Assembly (NCBI GenBank): GCA_964636985.1
Contig: CAZWSX010000043.1
Span: forward strand, 1-43,811
Length of the DNA: 43,811 nucleotides
Reading direction: 5' to 3'
DNA from: CAZWSX01 sp964636985
Lineage (GTDB): Bacteria; Planctomycetota; Planctomycetia; Pirellulales; Pirellulaceae
This document shows positions 24,494-32,239 of the stretch, one piece after another. How positions within the stretch are numbered: the stretch's first letter is position 1; every line of letters starts with the position of its first letter. The notes beneath the pieces are model-generated. The model was not told where the DNA came from and did not search any database. It saw only the letters and a list, made by a program, of their open reading frames with translations. A program made the position numbers and the translations under genes.

Positions 24494-26320
24494 ATGAACT
24501 TGCCTTGCGCGAGGCTGGTAGCTTGGTGCTTAATCGTTGCCGTATGGGGCGGCGCTGTTGCTGCAGACGATGCAGCCATCGCCAAGACGCGCACACAGTA
24601 CGACGAGTTACTGTCGAGCACGCTTGCCGAGCGTGAAACTGTCGGAGACAAGGCTGGTGTCGACTGGTTGGCCGCGAAGGAGATTCCGCGCGGGCGAGGG
24701 CGTACCGTCGTCGTTCTACCGACCGCCTGGGAAGTGACGCCGCCGAAGACTCCCGCGGCTAATTGGGCCGCGGACTTTGTTGAGAAGTCACAGCCACTTG
24801 CTCAGCAGATCTTCGAGGAAGCTCAAAGCACTGTCGCTAAAAATCCACAAGCGGCGTTTGCGCTGTTGCACGAGGTCCTGGCCATCGACTCCAATCACGC
24901 CGAGGCGCGGCGTGTGTTGGGCTGGAAGAAGGTGGGCAACGCGTGGCGGCAAGGCGCGGCCAAAGTTACGGCGAAGATTGCGAAAGAGGCGCATCCGGAT
25001 CTCGGCTGGAAGGCGGGCAAGTATTGGACGGTCGACACCGATCATTTTTCCATCGTCACGAGCCATTCGGCCAAGGCGGGGATCGACCTGGGCAATGAAC
25101 TGGAACTGGTGTACGAAGCTTGGGCGCAGCTCTTTTTTGAGTTTTGGGGAGACGGCGCCGCGTTGCAGGAACGGTTTGCCGGCAAGGACAAGCGCCTTTG
25201 CCGCGAACGCAAGTATCGCGTCGTGATGTGCAAATCGCGCGACGAGTATCAAAAGCAACTGGGCGTGCAAAACGAGGCCGCTGGCCGCAGTGTCGGGATC
25301 TACCTAGACGACAAGCGGGTTTCGCTCTTCTTTGCGGCCGACGATCCGACCGTGCGCGCGACATGGCGGCACGAAGCCGTGCACCAGTTGTTCGACGAAT
25401 CGCGCCGCGACGAGCGGAAACCAATTGCCCGCGACGGCCATGCTTGGATCGTGGAAGGGATCGCGATGTATTTTGAATCAATGCGGACCGACGGCGCCAT
25501 CGGCACGTTGGGAGGTTTCGATAGCGAGCGATTGCAGTTTGCCCGGCTGCGGGCACTCGGCGGCGATACCGTGATGCCTTCGGCGCAGGTCGTCGCACTC
25601 AGCCGCGAAAAGTTGCAGCAACACCCTGATGTCGCGAAGCTCTACAGCCAGATCGCTGGGCTGACGCATTTTTTGGTGGACGGCGACCATCGCGCGCATC
25701 GTGACGGGCTGCGAGCGTATTTGCGGCAAGTTTACAAGGCGGACGCCGAGATCGACGTCGCCGGAACGCTGGGCATTTCGTTTGACGACATCGATGCCGG
25801 TTATCGGCGGTTTCTCGATGTGAACACAACGACCATCGCCGAATGCCCTCCGGCGACGGATATCAAAAAGCTTTGCCTGCGGCGCACGAGTATTCAAAAC
25901 GCCGATTGCGCCGCGTTCGTTGATTGCAAGCAGCTCGATTGGCTCGATCTGTCGGGCACCGCCGTGACGGAGGAAGGCCTCCAATCGTTTTCGCAAGCGA
26001 GCAAGTTGAAGGCGATCTTTGCGGAGTCGACTGCGGTGACGGGCGAAGCGATGGCGATTCTCGCGAGTATGCCTCTTTTGGAAGAGGTGTATCTGTCGGG
26101 AACGAAGATCGACGACGAAGGCCTGGCCCAACTGTCGAAGTTGAAAAAGCTGGCGACGCTGGAAATCATTCAGTGTGCTCAAGTCACCGATGCAGGCCTG
26201 GAACACCTCGCCAAATGCAAGTTGTTGACGACGCTCGATGTGACGCAGACCAAGGTCACGCCCGAAGGCGTTGCGAAGCTGAAGAAACAACTGCCTAAAC
26301 TGAAAGTGACGGGGCCGTAA
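24494..26320 (+). CDS. Secreted HExxH metallopeptidase-like protein with leucine-rich repeats
   Basis: A 608-residue protein starting at ATG 24494 with AGGA 6 bases upstream; the longer open frame would overlap the kinase gene. A signal peptide covers about residues 1-24. The middle region holds RHEAVHQLFDES (HExxH near 293) followed about 28 residues later by WIVEGIAMYFES, the Glu-containing helix of gluzincin-type zinc peptidases. Residues about 455-605 are degenerate leucine-rich repeats (LDWLDLSGTAVTEEGL, LEEVYLSGTKIDDEGL, LTTLDVTQTKVTPEGV). It probably acts outside the cytoplasm, with the repeats as a binding surface; substrate and activity are unknown. Confidence 0.85.
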   Translation: MNLPCARLVAWCLIVAVWGGAVAADDAAIAKTRTQYDELLSSTLAERETVGDKAGVDWLAAKEIPRGRGRTVVVLPTAWEVTPPKTPAANWAADFVEKSQPLAQQIFEEAQSTVAKNPQAAFALLHEVLAIDSNHAEARRVLGWKKVGNAWRQGAAKVTAKIAKEAHPDLGWKAGKYWTVDTDHFSIVTSHSAKAGIDLGNELELVYEAWAQLFFEFWGDGAALQERFAGKDKRLCRERKYRVVMCKSRDEYQKQLGVQNEAAGRSVGIYLDDKRVSLFFAADDPTVRATWRHEAVHQLFDESRRDERKPIARDGHAWIVEGIAMYFESMRTDGAIGTLGGFDSERLQFARLRALGGDTVMPSAQVVALSREKLQQHPDVAKLYSQIAGLTHFLVDGDHRAHRDGLRAYLRQVYKADAEIDVAGTLGISFDDIDAGYRRFLDVNTTTIAECPPATDIKKLCLRRTSIQNADCAAFVDCKQLDWLDLSGTAVTEEGLQSFSQASKLKAIFAESTAVTGEAMAILASMPLLEEVYLSGTKIDDEGLAQLSKLKKLATLEIIQCAQVTDAGLEHLAKCKLLTTLDVTQTKVTPEGVAKLKKQLPKLKVTGP

Positions 26321-26327
26321 AGGGTAG

Positions 26328-26347
26328 GCCGGTCAATCCTGTCCGGC
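26328..26347. repeat. Hairpin repeat, family B, imperfect copy
   Basis: GCCGGTCA-ATCC-TGTCCGGC: an 8-bp stem with one T-T mismatch and the family loop in reverse orientation. It lies 7 bases past the stop of the LRR protein gene. Confidence 0.5.
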
Positions 26348-26363
26348 GCGGTTAGCGCTGTTT

Positions 26364-26413
26364 GATGGGGAGAGGGGGAGTCTAAGGAGAAGGGGAGAGG
26401 AAAGGATAGAGGG
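26364..26413 (+). other. Purine-rich tract
   Basis: A 50-base, almost uninterrupted G/A stretch containing GGGG, GGGGG, GGGG and GGG runs. It could form unusual DNA structures, but the loops are long for a G-quadruplex. No gene is seen in it. Confidence 0.4.
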
Positions 26414-26425
26414 CATAAAAAAGTG

Positions 26426-26447
26426 GCACAGACAATCCTGTCTGTGC
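26426..26447. repeat. Hairpin repeat, family B (GCACAGACA-ATCC-TGTCTGTGC)
   Basis: A perfect 9-bp stem, the reverse complement of the copy at 290. The flanking GTGGCAC and GCGCGGTG are also shared with that copy. Confidence 0.7.
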
Positions 26448-26493
26448 GCGGTGCGATCTCCAACCCGGTGCACGTGGCGAGTGAAAGGAAAGA

Positions 26494-26534
26494 GATTAAT
26501 CGATTGATGATTGCTGATTTTTGATCTGTGAAGT
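26494..26534 (+). repeat. 41-bp dispersed repeat, family C (copy 1)
   Basis: A 41-bp word beginning GATTAATCGATTGATGATTG and ending GTGAAGT. Near-identical copies occur at 40108-40148 (opposite strand) and 42966-43006. Here it ends 13 bases before the GTG start of the radical SAM gene and directly abuts its ribosome-binding site. Confidence 0.85.
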
Positions 26535-26547
26535 TGAGAGGAGACTA

Positions 26548-27147
26548 GTGAACCTATCCATTGCCCAAATCGCGAGTTGCACCGAGGCTGAAGGGCCGGG
26601 GCGGCGGTTTGCGCTGTGGTTCCAAGGTTGCCCGTTGCGTTGCCCTGAATGTTGCAATCCGCAGATGCTGCCGTTCGAGGATGGAAGCTCGCGGCCGCTG
26701 GTCGCTATAGTCGATCAACTTGCCGCGAGCCATCGTCAACACGAACTGGAAGGGATTACTTTGCTCGGCGGCGAACCTTTTGCCCACGCTGAAGGGGCGA
26801 CGGCGCTCGCCAAAGCTGCGCATGAGTTGCGACTCGATGTGATGATCTTCACCGGCTATACGATCGAAGAGTTGCGATCGAAGCAGGACCCGGCGATCGA
26901 AGGCCTGCTAGGCGAAACCGATATCCTGGTCGATGGGCCATATCTGCGCGAAAAGCCCGAAACCAAGCGGCGTTGGATTGGGAGCGCCAATCAGCGGATT
27001 CACTTTCTTTCCGAACGGTGCAAGGCCGACGATCTACGCTGGAATCTGACCAACACGCTGGAAATTCGTTTGGTCGACGGGGTCGTGACCGTGAATGGCT
27101 TTCCGGCGGCGCAGGCAAAATCGCTATGGAAACCTAGCCGCAAATGA
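26548..27147 (+). CDS. NrdG-like radical SAM activating protein
   Basis: A 199-residue protein starting at GTG 26548 with GAGGAG 6 bases upstream; longer starts lie inside the dispersed repeat. GPGRRFALWFQGCPLRCPECCNP contains the CxxxCxxC motif for a radical SAM [4Fe-4S] cluster and the NrdG/PflA-type context. GGEPF follows. Such small activases generate a glycyl radical on a partner, as NrdG does for anaerobic ribonucleotide reductase. No nrdD or other glycyl-radical enzyme lies in the window, so the partner is unknown. Its stop is 5 bp from the convergent feoB stop. Confidence 0.82.
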   Translation: MNLSIAQIASCTEAEGPGRRFALWFQGCPLRCPECCNPQMLPFEDGSSRPLVAIVDQLAASHRQHELEGITLLGGEPFAHAEGATALAKAAHELRLDVMIFTGYTIEELRSKQDPAIEGLLGETDILVDGPYLREKPETKRRWIGSANQRIHFLSERCKADDLRWNLTNTLEIRLVDGVVTVNGFPAAQAKSLWKPSRK

Positions 27148-27152
27148 CTGCC

Positions 27153-29333
27153 TTAACCGCCTAACGAGTGGGCGACCTGGTAAGTGATCATTGCCGCAAC
27201 GTAGGCCAGCGCCGTCATGTAGACGAACGTGAAGATGGCCCAGCCCCAGCTTTGGGATTCGCGGCGGATGGTGACGATGGTCGCCGCGCACTGGGCGCAC
27301 AGGGAGAAGAAGACCATCACGCTGAGCGCGGTGGCCGTTGTGAACAAGGGGCTGCCATCGTCGCGTTTGGCCGATTGGAGCCTTGCCGTGAGGGCCGGCT
27401 TGTCTTCGTCGTCCTCGCTGAAAATCACGCCTAGGGATGAGACCACGACTTCGCGGGCAGGAAACGACGCGATCGCCGCGCAGCCGATGCGCCAGTCCCA
27501 ACCGAGCGGCCGCACGAGAGGCTCGATCGCTTTTCCAGCGCGGCCTAGATAGCTGTTTTCGAGGAGTGCCGCGTTCTGTTCCCGCTGGAGAACGGCGAGT
27601 TCGCCTTCGATCTCCCCACGAGCCTCATCGGAGATTTCGTCGCCGGACTGTTCAAGCTTCTCGTCGAGTTCGGCCTGGCGGGAAAGGTTTTCTCGCGGCA
27701 CCACCGATTCATCGTGTGGGAAATACGTCACCGCCCAAACGAGGATCGCGATCGCCACGATCAGCGTTCCGGCGCGGTAGAGGAACGAACCCGCGGCGTC
27801 GACCACCCGCCAAAAGACGATTCGCGGCGAGGGCCATTTGTACGAGGGGAGTTCCATCACGAACGGCGGCGTAGCGCCTGGCAAGAGCGCGCGTTTGATC
27901 ACCAGCGCGGCGATGATGGCCGTCACGATGCCCAGCACGTACATGGCCAGGACTGCCAAGGCTCCGATCTCGCGCGTCGGAAAAAATGCGGCAGCGAAGA
28001 GTGCGTAAACGGGAACTCGCGCGCTGCAACTCATCAAGGGCGCGACCAGCATCGTCACCAGGCGATCACGGCGATTCTCGATAGTCCGCGTCGCCATGAT
28101 GCCGGGGATCGCGCACGCGAACGATGAGAGCATCGGAATGAACGACTTGCCGCTGAGCCCGGCATGAGACATCAGCTTGTCCATCAAGTAAGCCGCGCGG
28201 GCCATGTAGCCGCAGTCTTCAAGAATCGCAATGAAGGCAAACAGCACCAGGATTTGCGGGAGGAACGGAATCACGCCGCCCACGCCACCAATGATGCCAT
28301 CGACGAGTAGCGAACGCAGCATGCCCTTGGGGACCACCGCTTCGACCATGCCCCCGAGCAATCCGACGCCTGCCTCGGCTAAGGCTTTGAAGGGTTCGGC
28401 CACGTAGAGCACGGCCAGGAACATGGCGAACATCATGACGGCAAAGGCGATCGCTCCCCAAACGCGATGCGTGAGGACTTGGTCGATGCGGTCGCCGAGT
28501 GTCACGCGCCGCACCTTGGGGCGCTCGACCGTTCCTTTGAGGACTTCGCTGGCCCATTTGTAGCGGCTGACGGCTTCGATGGCCGGAACAGGGGCACCGG
28601 CTTTTTTCAATCGATCGCGGACTGCTGGAAGGGCGTCTAATAGCTCGCGCGAGAGGCCCGGTGTTTTCCCTTCGGTAAGCCATCCTTTCACGTCGAGCAA
28701 GGCCCGCTCGATCATGAAGCGGGGCGTTTCGGGAGCGAGTTTGCCTAGCTGTTCCAGTTCGTCGCGGAATGCAAGCGGAAAAGGGCTGACAGCTTCGCTG
28801 CGCGTTTGGCAGGCGGTTTTTGCGATCGCTTGTTTGAGGTCGGCCAGGCCTGTCCCCTTGTTGGCTTGCACGGCCACGACGGGTACGCCGATCCGCTCGG
28901 CCAGTTTGGCAACGTCGATCTCGACGCCGCGCTGGCTGGCGACGTCGATCATGTTCAGCGCGATCACCACAGGGCGATCGAACTCGAGTACCTGGCTCAC
29001 CAGGAACAAGTTCCGCTCGAGGTTGCTGGCGTCGACGATGCACAGGATCACGTCGGGGCGTTCGGTATCGTCGCGGCGGCCGAGCAGGACGTCGACCGAG
29101 ACCATTTCGTCGGGCGAGCGCGGGGCCAGGCTGTAAGTGCCAGGCAAGTCGATCACGTCGAACTCGTGCTCGCCGTGCTTCATGCGCCCGACGCGCTTTT
29201 CAACCGTGACGCCTGGGTAGTTGCCTGTCTGAACGCGGACGCCGCACAACGCGCCAAAGAGAGTCGACTTGCCCGTGTTGGGATTGCCGAGACAGGCGAC
29301 CGAGATGACACGCTTCGAGGACGCGACGGACAT
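27153..29333 (-). CDS. feoB: Ferrous iron transporter FeoB
   Basis: A 726-residue inner-membrane protein that imports Fe(II). The N-terminal G domain shows G1 GNPNTGKST, the switch region NYPGVTVEKRVG, G3 DLPGTYSL and G4 NMID (residues about 15-130). A GDI-like helical region follows to about 260. The membrane part has paired Gate-type regions: around ILVLFAFIAILEDCGYMARAAYLMDK with FIPMLSSFACAIPGIMATRTI, and SCSARVPVYALFAAAFF. A periplasmic or cytosolic helical insertion (about 560-600) is charged. It is the last gene of feoA-feoA-feoB. Confidence 0.96.
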   Translation of the reverse strand: MSVASSKRVISVACLGNPNTGKSTLFGALCGVRVQTGNYPGVTVEKRVGRMKHGEHEFDVIDLPGTYSLAPRSPDEMVSVDVLLGRRDDTERPDVILCIVDASNLERNLFLVSQVLEFDRPVVIALNMIDVASQRGVEIDVAKLAERIGVPVVAVQANKGTGLADLKQAIAKTACQTRSEAVSPFPLAFRDELEQLGKLAPETPRFMIERALLDVKGWLTEGKTPGLSRELLDALPAVRDRLKKAGAPVPAIEAVSRYKWASEVLKGTVERPKVRRVTLGDRIDQVLTHRVWGAIAFAVMMFAMFLAVLYVAEPFKALAEAGVGLLGGMVEAVVPKGMLRSLLVDGIIGGVGGVIPFLPQILVLFAFIAILEDCGYMARAAYLMDKLMSHAGLSGKSFIPMLSSFACAIPGIMATRTIENRRDRLVTMLVAPLMSCSARVPVYALFAAAFFPTREIGALAVLAMYVLGIVTAIIAALVIKRALLPGATPPFVMELPSYKWPSPRIVFWRVVDAAGSFLYRAGTLIVAIAILVWAVTYFPHDESVVPRENLSRQAELDEKLEQSGDEISDEARGEIEGELAVLQREQNAALLENSYLGRAGKAIEPLVRPLGWDWRIGCAAIASFPAREVVVSSLGVIFSEDDEDKPALTARLQSAKRDDGSPLFTTATALSVMVFFSLCAQCAATIVTIRRESQSWGWAIFTFVYMTALAYVAAMITYQVAHSLGG

Positions 29334-29391
29334 GACGTTCGGAGGGAAGGAGGGAAGCGAGCCGCGCGCGATGCGAAGACGCGAAGGAAAG

Positions 29392-29637
29392 TTAAGGCAG
29401 GAGTTTTACCGACGCTCGGGCCGCTTCCGATTTGCGGAGGCTGAGCATATAGCCACGAACTTCAAATTCGATCGGGTCGCCGAGTGGTGCCGTGGCGACC
29501 TTCACGACGATCGTACCGGGGATCAGTCCCATTTCGAGAAGGCGGGAGGCCAAATCGTCCTCGCCGGCAATATCGACCACCTCGCACGACTGGCCAAGCG
29601 GAATGGAGTCGAGCGTTACCGTGCCGGCATCGCTCAC
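29392..29637 (-). CDS. feoA: FeoA domain protein (second)
   Basis: An 81-residue SH3-like FeoA protein: LDSIPLGQSCEVVDIAGEDDLASRLLEMGLIPGTIVVKV and FEVRGYMLSLRKSEAARASV. The GTG start at 29637 overlaps the preceding feoA stop by GTGA and has GAGGG about 8 bases upstream. A longer open frame to 29691 would overlap the first feoA by about 58 bases and is not needed. FeoA is a small cytoplasmic partner of FeoB that supports Fe(II) uptake. It ends 58 bases before feoB. Confidence 0.9.
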   Translation of the reverse strand: MSDAGTVTLDSIPLGQSCEVVDIAGEDDLASRLLEMGLIPGTIVVKVATAPLGDPIEFEVRGYMLSLRKSEAARASVKLLP

Positions 29638-29870
29638 GATTCGTACCCTCGGCTCACGAGGACCGTCACGTCGGCTCCCTCTCGCAGACAAAGCTTGCTA
29701 CCGCCAATCCGGACGATGCAGGGGGTGCCCGATTGGACCACTTCGATTCTGGCCCCAGCGTGCAAGCCAAGTTCGTGCAAGCGCTGGATGTGGTGGGGCT
29801 CGCCAACGACATCGGCAATGTTCGCGATTTCGCCAGTCGGCAACATTTCGAGCGGGAAGAGGTCGTGCAC
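29634..29870 (-). CDS. feoA: FeoA domain protein (first)
   Basis: A 78-residue protein with the FeoA fold: LEMLPTGEIANIADVVGEPHHIQRLHELGLHAGARIEVVQSGTP-type sequence followed by IRIGGSKLCLREGADVTVLV. It starts at GTG. It differs clearly from the second FeoA, so this is an old duplication rather than a recent copy. It is translationally coupled to the second feoA by a 4-base overlap. A Fur-box-like palindrome lies 27-46 bases upstream. Confidence 0.9.
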   Translation of the reverse strand: MHDLFPLEMLPTGEIANIADVVGEPHHIQRLHELGLHAGARIEVVQSGTPCIVRIGGSKLCLREGADVTVLVSRGYES

Positions 29871-29896
29871 GGGAGCTCAGGCAAGGAAGCAGTATC

Positions 29897-29916
29897 GATA
29901 GTGAGACTGAGTATCA
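29897..29916 (-). promoter_or_regulatory. Fur-box candidate upstream of feoA-feoA-feoB
   Basis: On the plus strand TGAGACT-G-AGTATCA (29902-29916) is a 7-1-7 palindrome with 6/7 arm symmetry. GATAGTGAGACTGAGTATC (29897-29915) matches the 19-base consensus GATAATGATAATCATTATC at 14 positions. It lies in the divergent gap to scpB, close enough to overlap the feo promoter. Confidence 0.6.
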
Positions 29917-29990
29917 ATTATAGAGCATTGCCGCTCGATTGCGAGGGGCGCCGTTGCTTGCGAACGTTCGATCCTCGTATAACCGAGGAT

Positions 29991-30842
29991 ATGGCGAAAA
30001 AAGCCCGGAAAAGCAGCCCCCCGTCGTCGAAAGGGAAGCCGACACCACCCGCGAGCGGGACTGCGCCCTCTCGCCCACGTGCTCGCGTTGTCCGTATTGA
30101 GGAAACTTCCGAGGAACCATCGCCGGGCATTGATGATTCTGGCGTGTCGCTGGAAGACCTGTCGGCGGCGTTTTCGGCCCTGATCGACCGCGGCCCGACC
30201 CCTTACGCCCCTGCTCCTATGGAATCGCCTGCCGACCAGCCCCCCATCTCCGCTGCCGACCGCGACTTGATTGGTGTGGCGCCCGAACCCGAAGTCGATG
30301 GTTCGGCTGACGATGCTTGTCCCATCTCTCCGAAGACGATTTTGGAGACGATGCTCTTTGTCGGGCATCCGGGCAACGAACCGTTGGCCACTGAAACCGC
30401 CTCGAACTTGATGCGCGGCGTGACGGCCGAAGAAGTTCACGAACTGATCGAAGAACTCAACGCCGAGTACGAGCAGCAGCGGCGCCCTTATCGGATTGTC
30501 TCCGAAGGTTCGGGCTATCGGATGGCGCTGCTCGAAGAGTTCTCACAGGTCGTGGCGAAACTGAATGGCCGCGTTCGCGAGGCGAAGCTCTCGCAATCGG
30601 CGATCGATATCTTGTCGATTGTGGCTTATCAGCAGCCGATCACGGCCAAAGGGGTCGACGAGATGCGCGGCCGCGGAAGCGCGTCGATCTTGAATCAACT
30701 GGTGCGGCGCAATTTGCTCAAGATCGAGCGGGTGGCCGATCACCCAGGCGAAGTTCGCTACGTAACAAGCAAACGCTTTCTCGACTTGTTTGGTCTCGAC
30801 TCGATCGAGGATTTGCCCAAGGGGGTTGATTTGGAGCGGTAG
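29991..30842 (+). CDS. scpB: Segregation and condensation protein ScpB
   Basis: A 283-residue protein starting at ATG 29991 with GAGG about 4 bases upstream. Residues 1-105 are a Lys/Pro/Ser-rich, then acidic, disordered extension, longer than in typical ScpB (about 180-200 residues). The conserved tandem winged-helix core follows: ETMLFVGHPGNEPLATETASNLMRGV, VSEGSGYRMALLEEF, LSQSAIDILSIVAYQQPITAKGVDEMRGRGSASILNQLVRRNLL and RYVTSKRFLDLFGL. ScpB is a dimeric partner of ScpA and SMC in chromosome condensation. No scpA is adjacent. Confidence 0.93.
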   Translation: MAKKARKSSPPSSKGKPTPPASGTAPSRPRARVVRIEETSEEPSPGIDDSGVSLEDLSAAFSALIDRGPTPYAPAPMESPADQPPISAADRDLIGVAPEPEVDGSADDACPISPKTILETMLFVGHPGNEPLATETASNLMRGVTAEEVHELIEELNAEYEQQRRPYRIVSEGSGYRMALLEEFSQVVAKLNGRVREAKLSQSAIDILSIVAYQQPITAKGVDEMRGRGSASILNQLVRRNLLKIERVADHPGEVRYVTSKRFLDLFGLDSIEDLPKGVDLER

Positions 30843-30851
30843 CTGAGGGAA

Positions 30852-30872
30852 GGCTCCAGGCTCCAGGCTCCA
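30852..30872. repeat. Heptamer tandem repeat (GGCTCCA)3
   Basis: Three GGCTCCA units start 9 bases past the scpB stop. The same heptamer occurs in six copies after folA (40757), and a GGCTTCA doublet follows the VOC gene stop at 18271. Confidence 0.8.
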
Positions 30873-30938
30873 GGAGAGAAGCAACACGATTGTCGGACGG
30901 GAGTTTCGGCGTAAATCTTGGCCCGTTCTTGGGACCGA

Positions 30939-32021
30939 CTACAGATACTCTTTCCAGCCTTTTTCTTCGAGCAGCTTTACGAGTTTGCGGACCGATTCTT
31001 CGTCGCGCTTGTTGGCGACCAATGTCGCTTCGGGCGTGTGGACCACGATGACGTCGGTGAGGCCGAGCGTGGTGATCAGGTGGTTGCCTTCGCTGCGAAT
31101 GATGCAGCCTTGGGTGTCGACGCCGATATGTTTGCCAACCACGGTGTTCCCTTGCGCGTCGACTCCTTGTGTTCGCGCGAGGGAGGGCCAGTTGCCGAGA
31201 TCGTCCCAGTTGAACGGGGCCTCGATCACGGCCACGTCTTTGTGATGCTCCATCACGGCGTAATCGATCGACTTGCCTGTGATGGCCGTGAACTCATGGC
31301 GAAAGACTTCGTCGTAGTTCGGCTTGCCAATGGCGTCGGCGATGGCTTGCAAGTGGGCGTGCATGGCCGGCTCGTGCTTGGCGATCGCGTCCCAAACGGT
31401 CTTGGCTTTCCAAATGAAGATGCCGGCGTTCCAAAAGAAGTTGCCGGCGGCGATGTACTCGGCGGCGACGGCGGCCGACGGCTTTTCGCGGAAGCGAGTC
31501 ACTTGCCAGGCTGGTGGAGTTGCCGGGTCGAGTGGCTGCGACTCCCGCTCGATATAGCCAAACGTGGCGGCGGGGTAGGTTGGCTTGATGCCGAAGGTGA
31601 CGATACGCTCGGGCGACTTTTCCACCAGTGCGACGCCGCGTCGCACGGCGGCTTGGAACTTTTCGTCGGGGCTGATGACGTGGTCGGCGGGCGTCACCAG
31701 CATGATGGCGTCGGGGTCGTGATGCATTACGAGGGCTGCGCCCAATCCGACGGCAGGGGCCGTGTCGCGTTTGCATGGTTCGCCGACGACGCGATCGGCG
31801 GCGAGCGCGGGGAACTGTTCGCGGATCGGCTTGACGAGCCGATCGTTGGTCACGATCAGGACGTTGGTCTTGGGATCGACGAGTGAGCCCAGACGATCGA
31901 CCGCTTGTTGCAGCATCGTGCGGCCGCTGCCGAAATCGAGCAATTGCTTGGGGCGATCGACGCGACTGGCCGGCCAAAAACGCGTTCCTGCCCCACCGGC
32001 CATGATCATCGCGAACAGCAT
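30939..32021 (-). CDS. manC: Mannose-1-phosphate guanylyltransferase
   Basis: A 360-residue nucleotidyltransferase that makes GDP-mannose from mannose-1-phosphate and GTP. The N-terminal signature MIMAGGAGTRFWPASRVDRPKQLL is complete. VGEPCKRDTAPAVGLGAAL, TPADHVI, FGYIERE and FREKP follow in the expected order, and WNAGIFIWKA and NWDDLGNW mark the later core. The C-terminal isomerase domain of bifunctional enzymes is missing, so this is the short, single-function type. GDP-mannose feeds polysaccharide and glycan synthesis. It shares its strand with the next pyrophosphorylase gene, 218 bp upstream. Confidence 0.94.
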   Translation of the reverse strand: MLFAMIMAGGAGTRFWPASRVDRPKQLLDFGSGRTMLQQAVDRLGSLVDPKTNVLIVTNDRLVKPIREQFPALAADRVVGEPCKRDTAPAVGLGAALVMHHDPDAIMLVTPADHVISPDEKFQAAVRRGVALVEKSPERIVTFGIKPTYPAATFGYIERESQPLDPATPPAWQVTRFREKPSAAVAAEYIAAGNFFWNAGIFIWKAKTVWDAIAKHEPAMHAHLQAIADAIGKPNYDEVFRHEFTAITGKSIDYAVMEHHKDVAVIEAPFNWDDLGNWPSLARTQGVDAQGNTVVGKHIGVDTQGCIIRSEGNHLITTLGLTDVIVVHTPEATLVANKRDEESVRKLVKLLEEKGWKEYL

Positions 32022-32153
32022 TGCAAACTCGAATTGGTCGTATGGATATCGGTCAACCGGCCCACTCCGTTAGCTGGCCGCAATTCGTTGATGAATCGCA
32101 CCCAAGTATACAAATCGCAAGCGGGCTTGCCGCAGGGGACTAGCCGGGCATCC

Positions 32154-32229
32154 GTAGCCCCACTCGCCAAGAGTGCGGTGCCCTTGCAGGTGGACGCCGC
32201 TCGTTCCGCGTTCTGGCGAACGCAGCTAC
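32154..32229. repeat. Two-hairpin repeat unit bounded by GTAGC/GCTAC
   Basis: GTAGC (32154-32158) and GCTAC (32225-32229) bound 76 bp containing two hairpins: CACTC-GCCAA-GAGTG and CCGCGTTC-TGGC-GAACGC. It is related to the unit at 34997-35076, with the hairpins in the opposite order. It lies between manC and the UDPGP-family gene, and nothing else is seen in that 218-bp gap. Confidence 0.65.
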
Positions 32230-32239
32230 CTGCCGCCTG

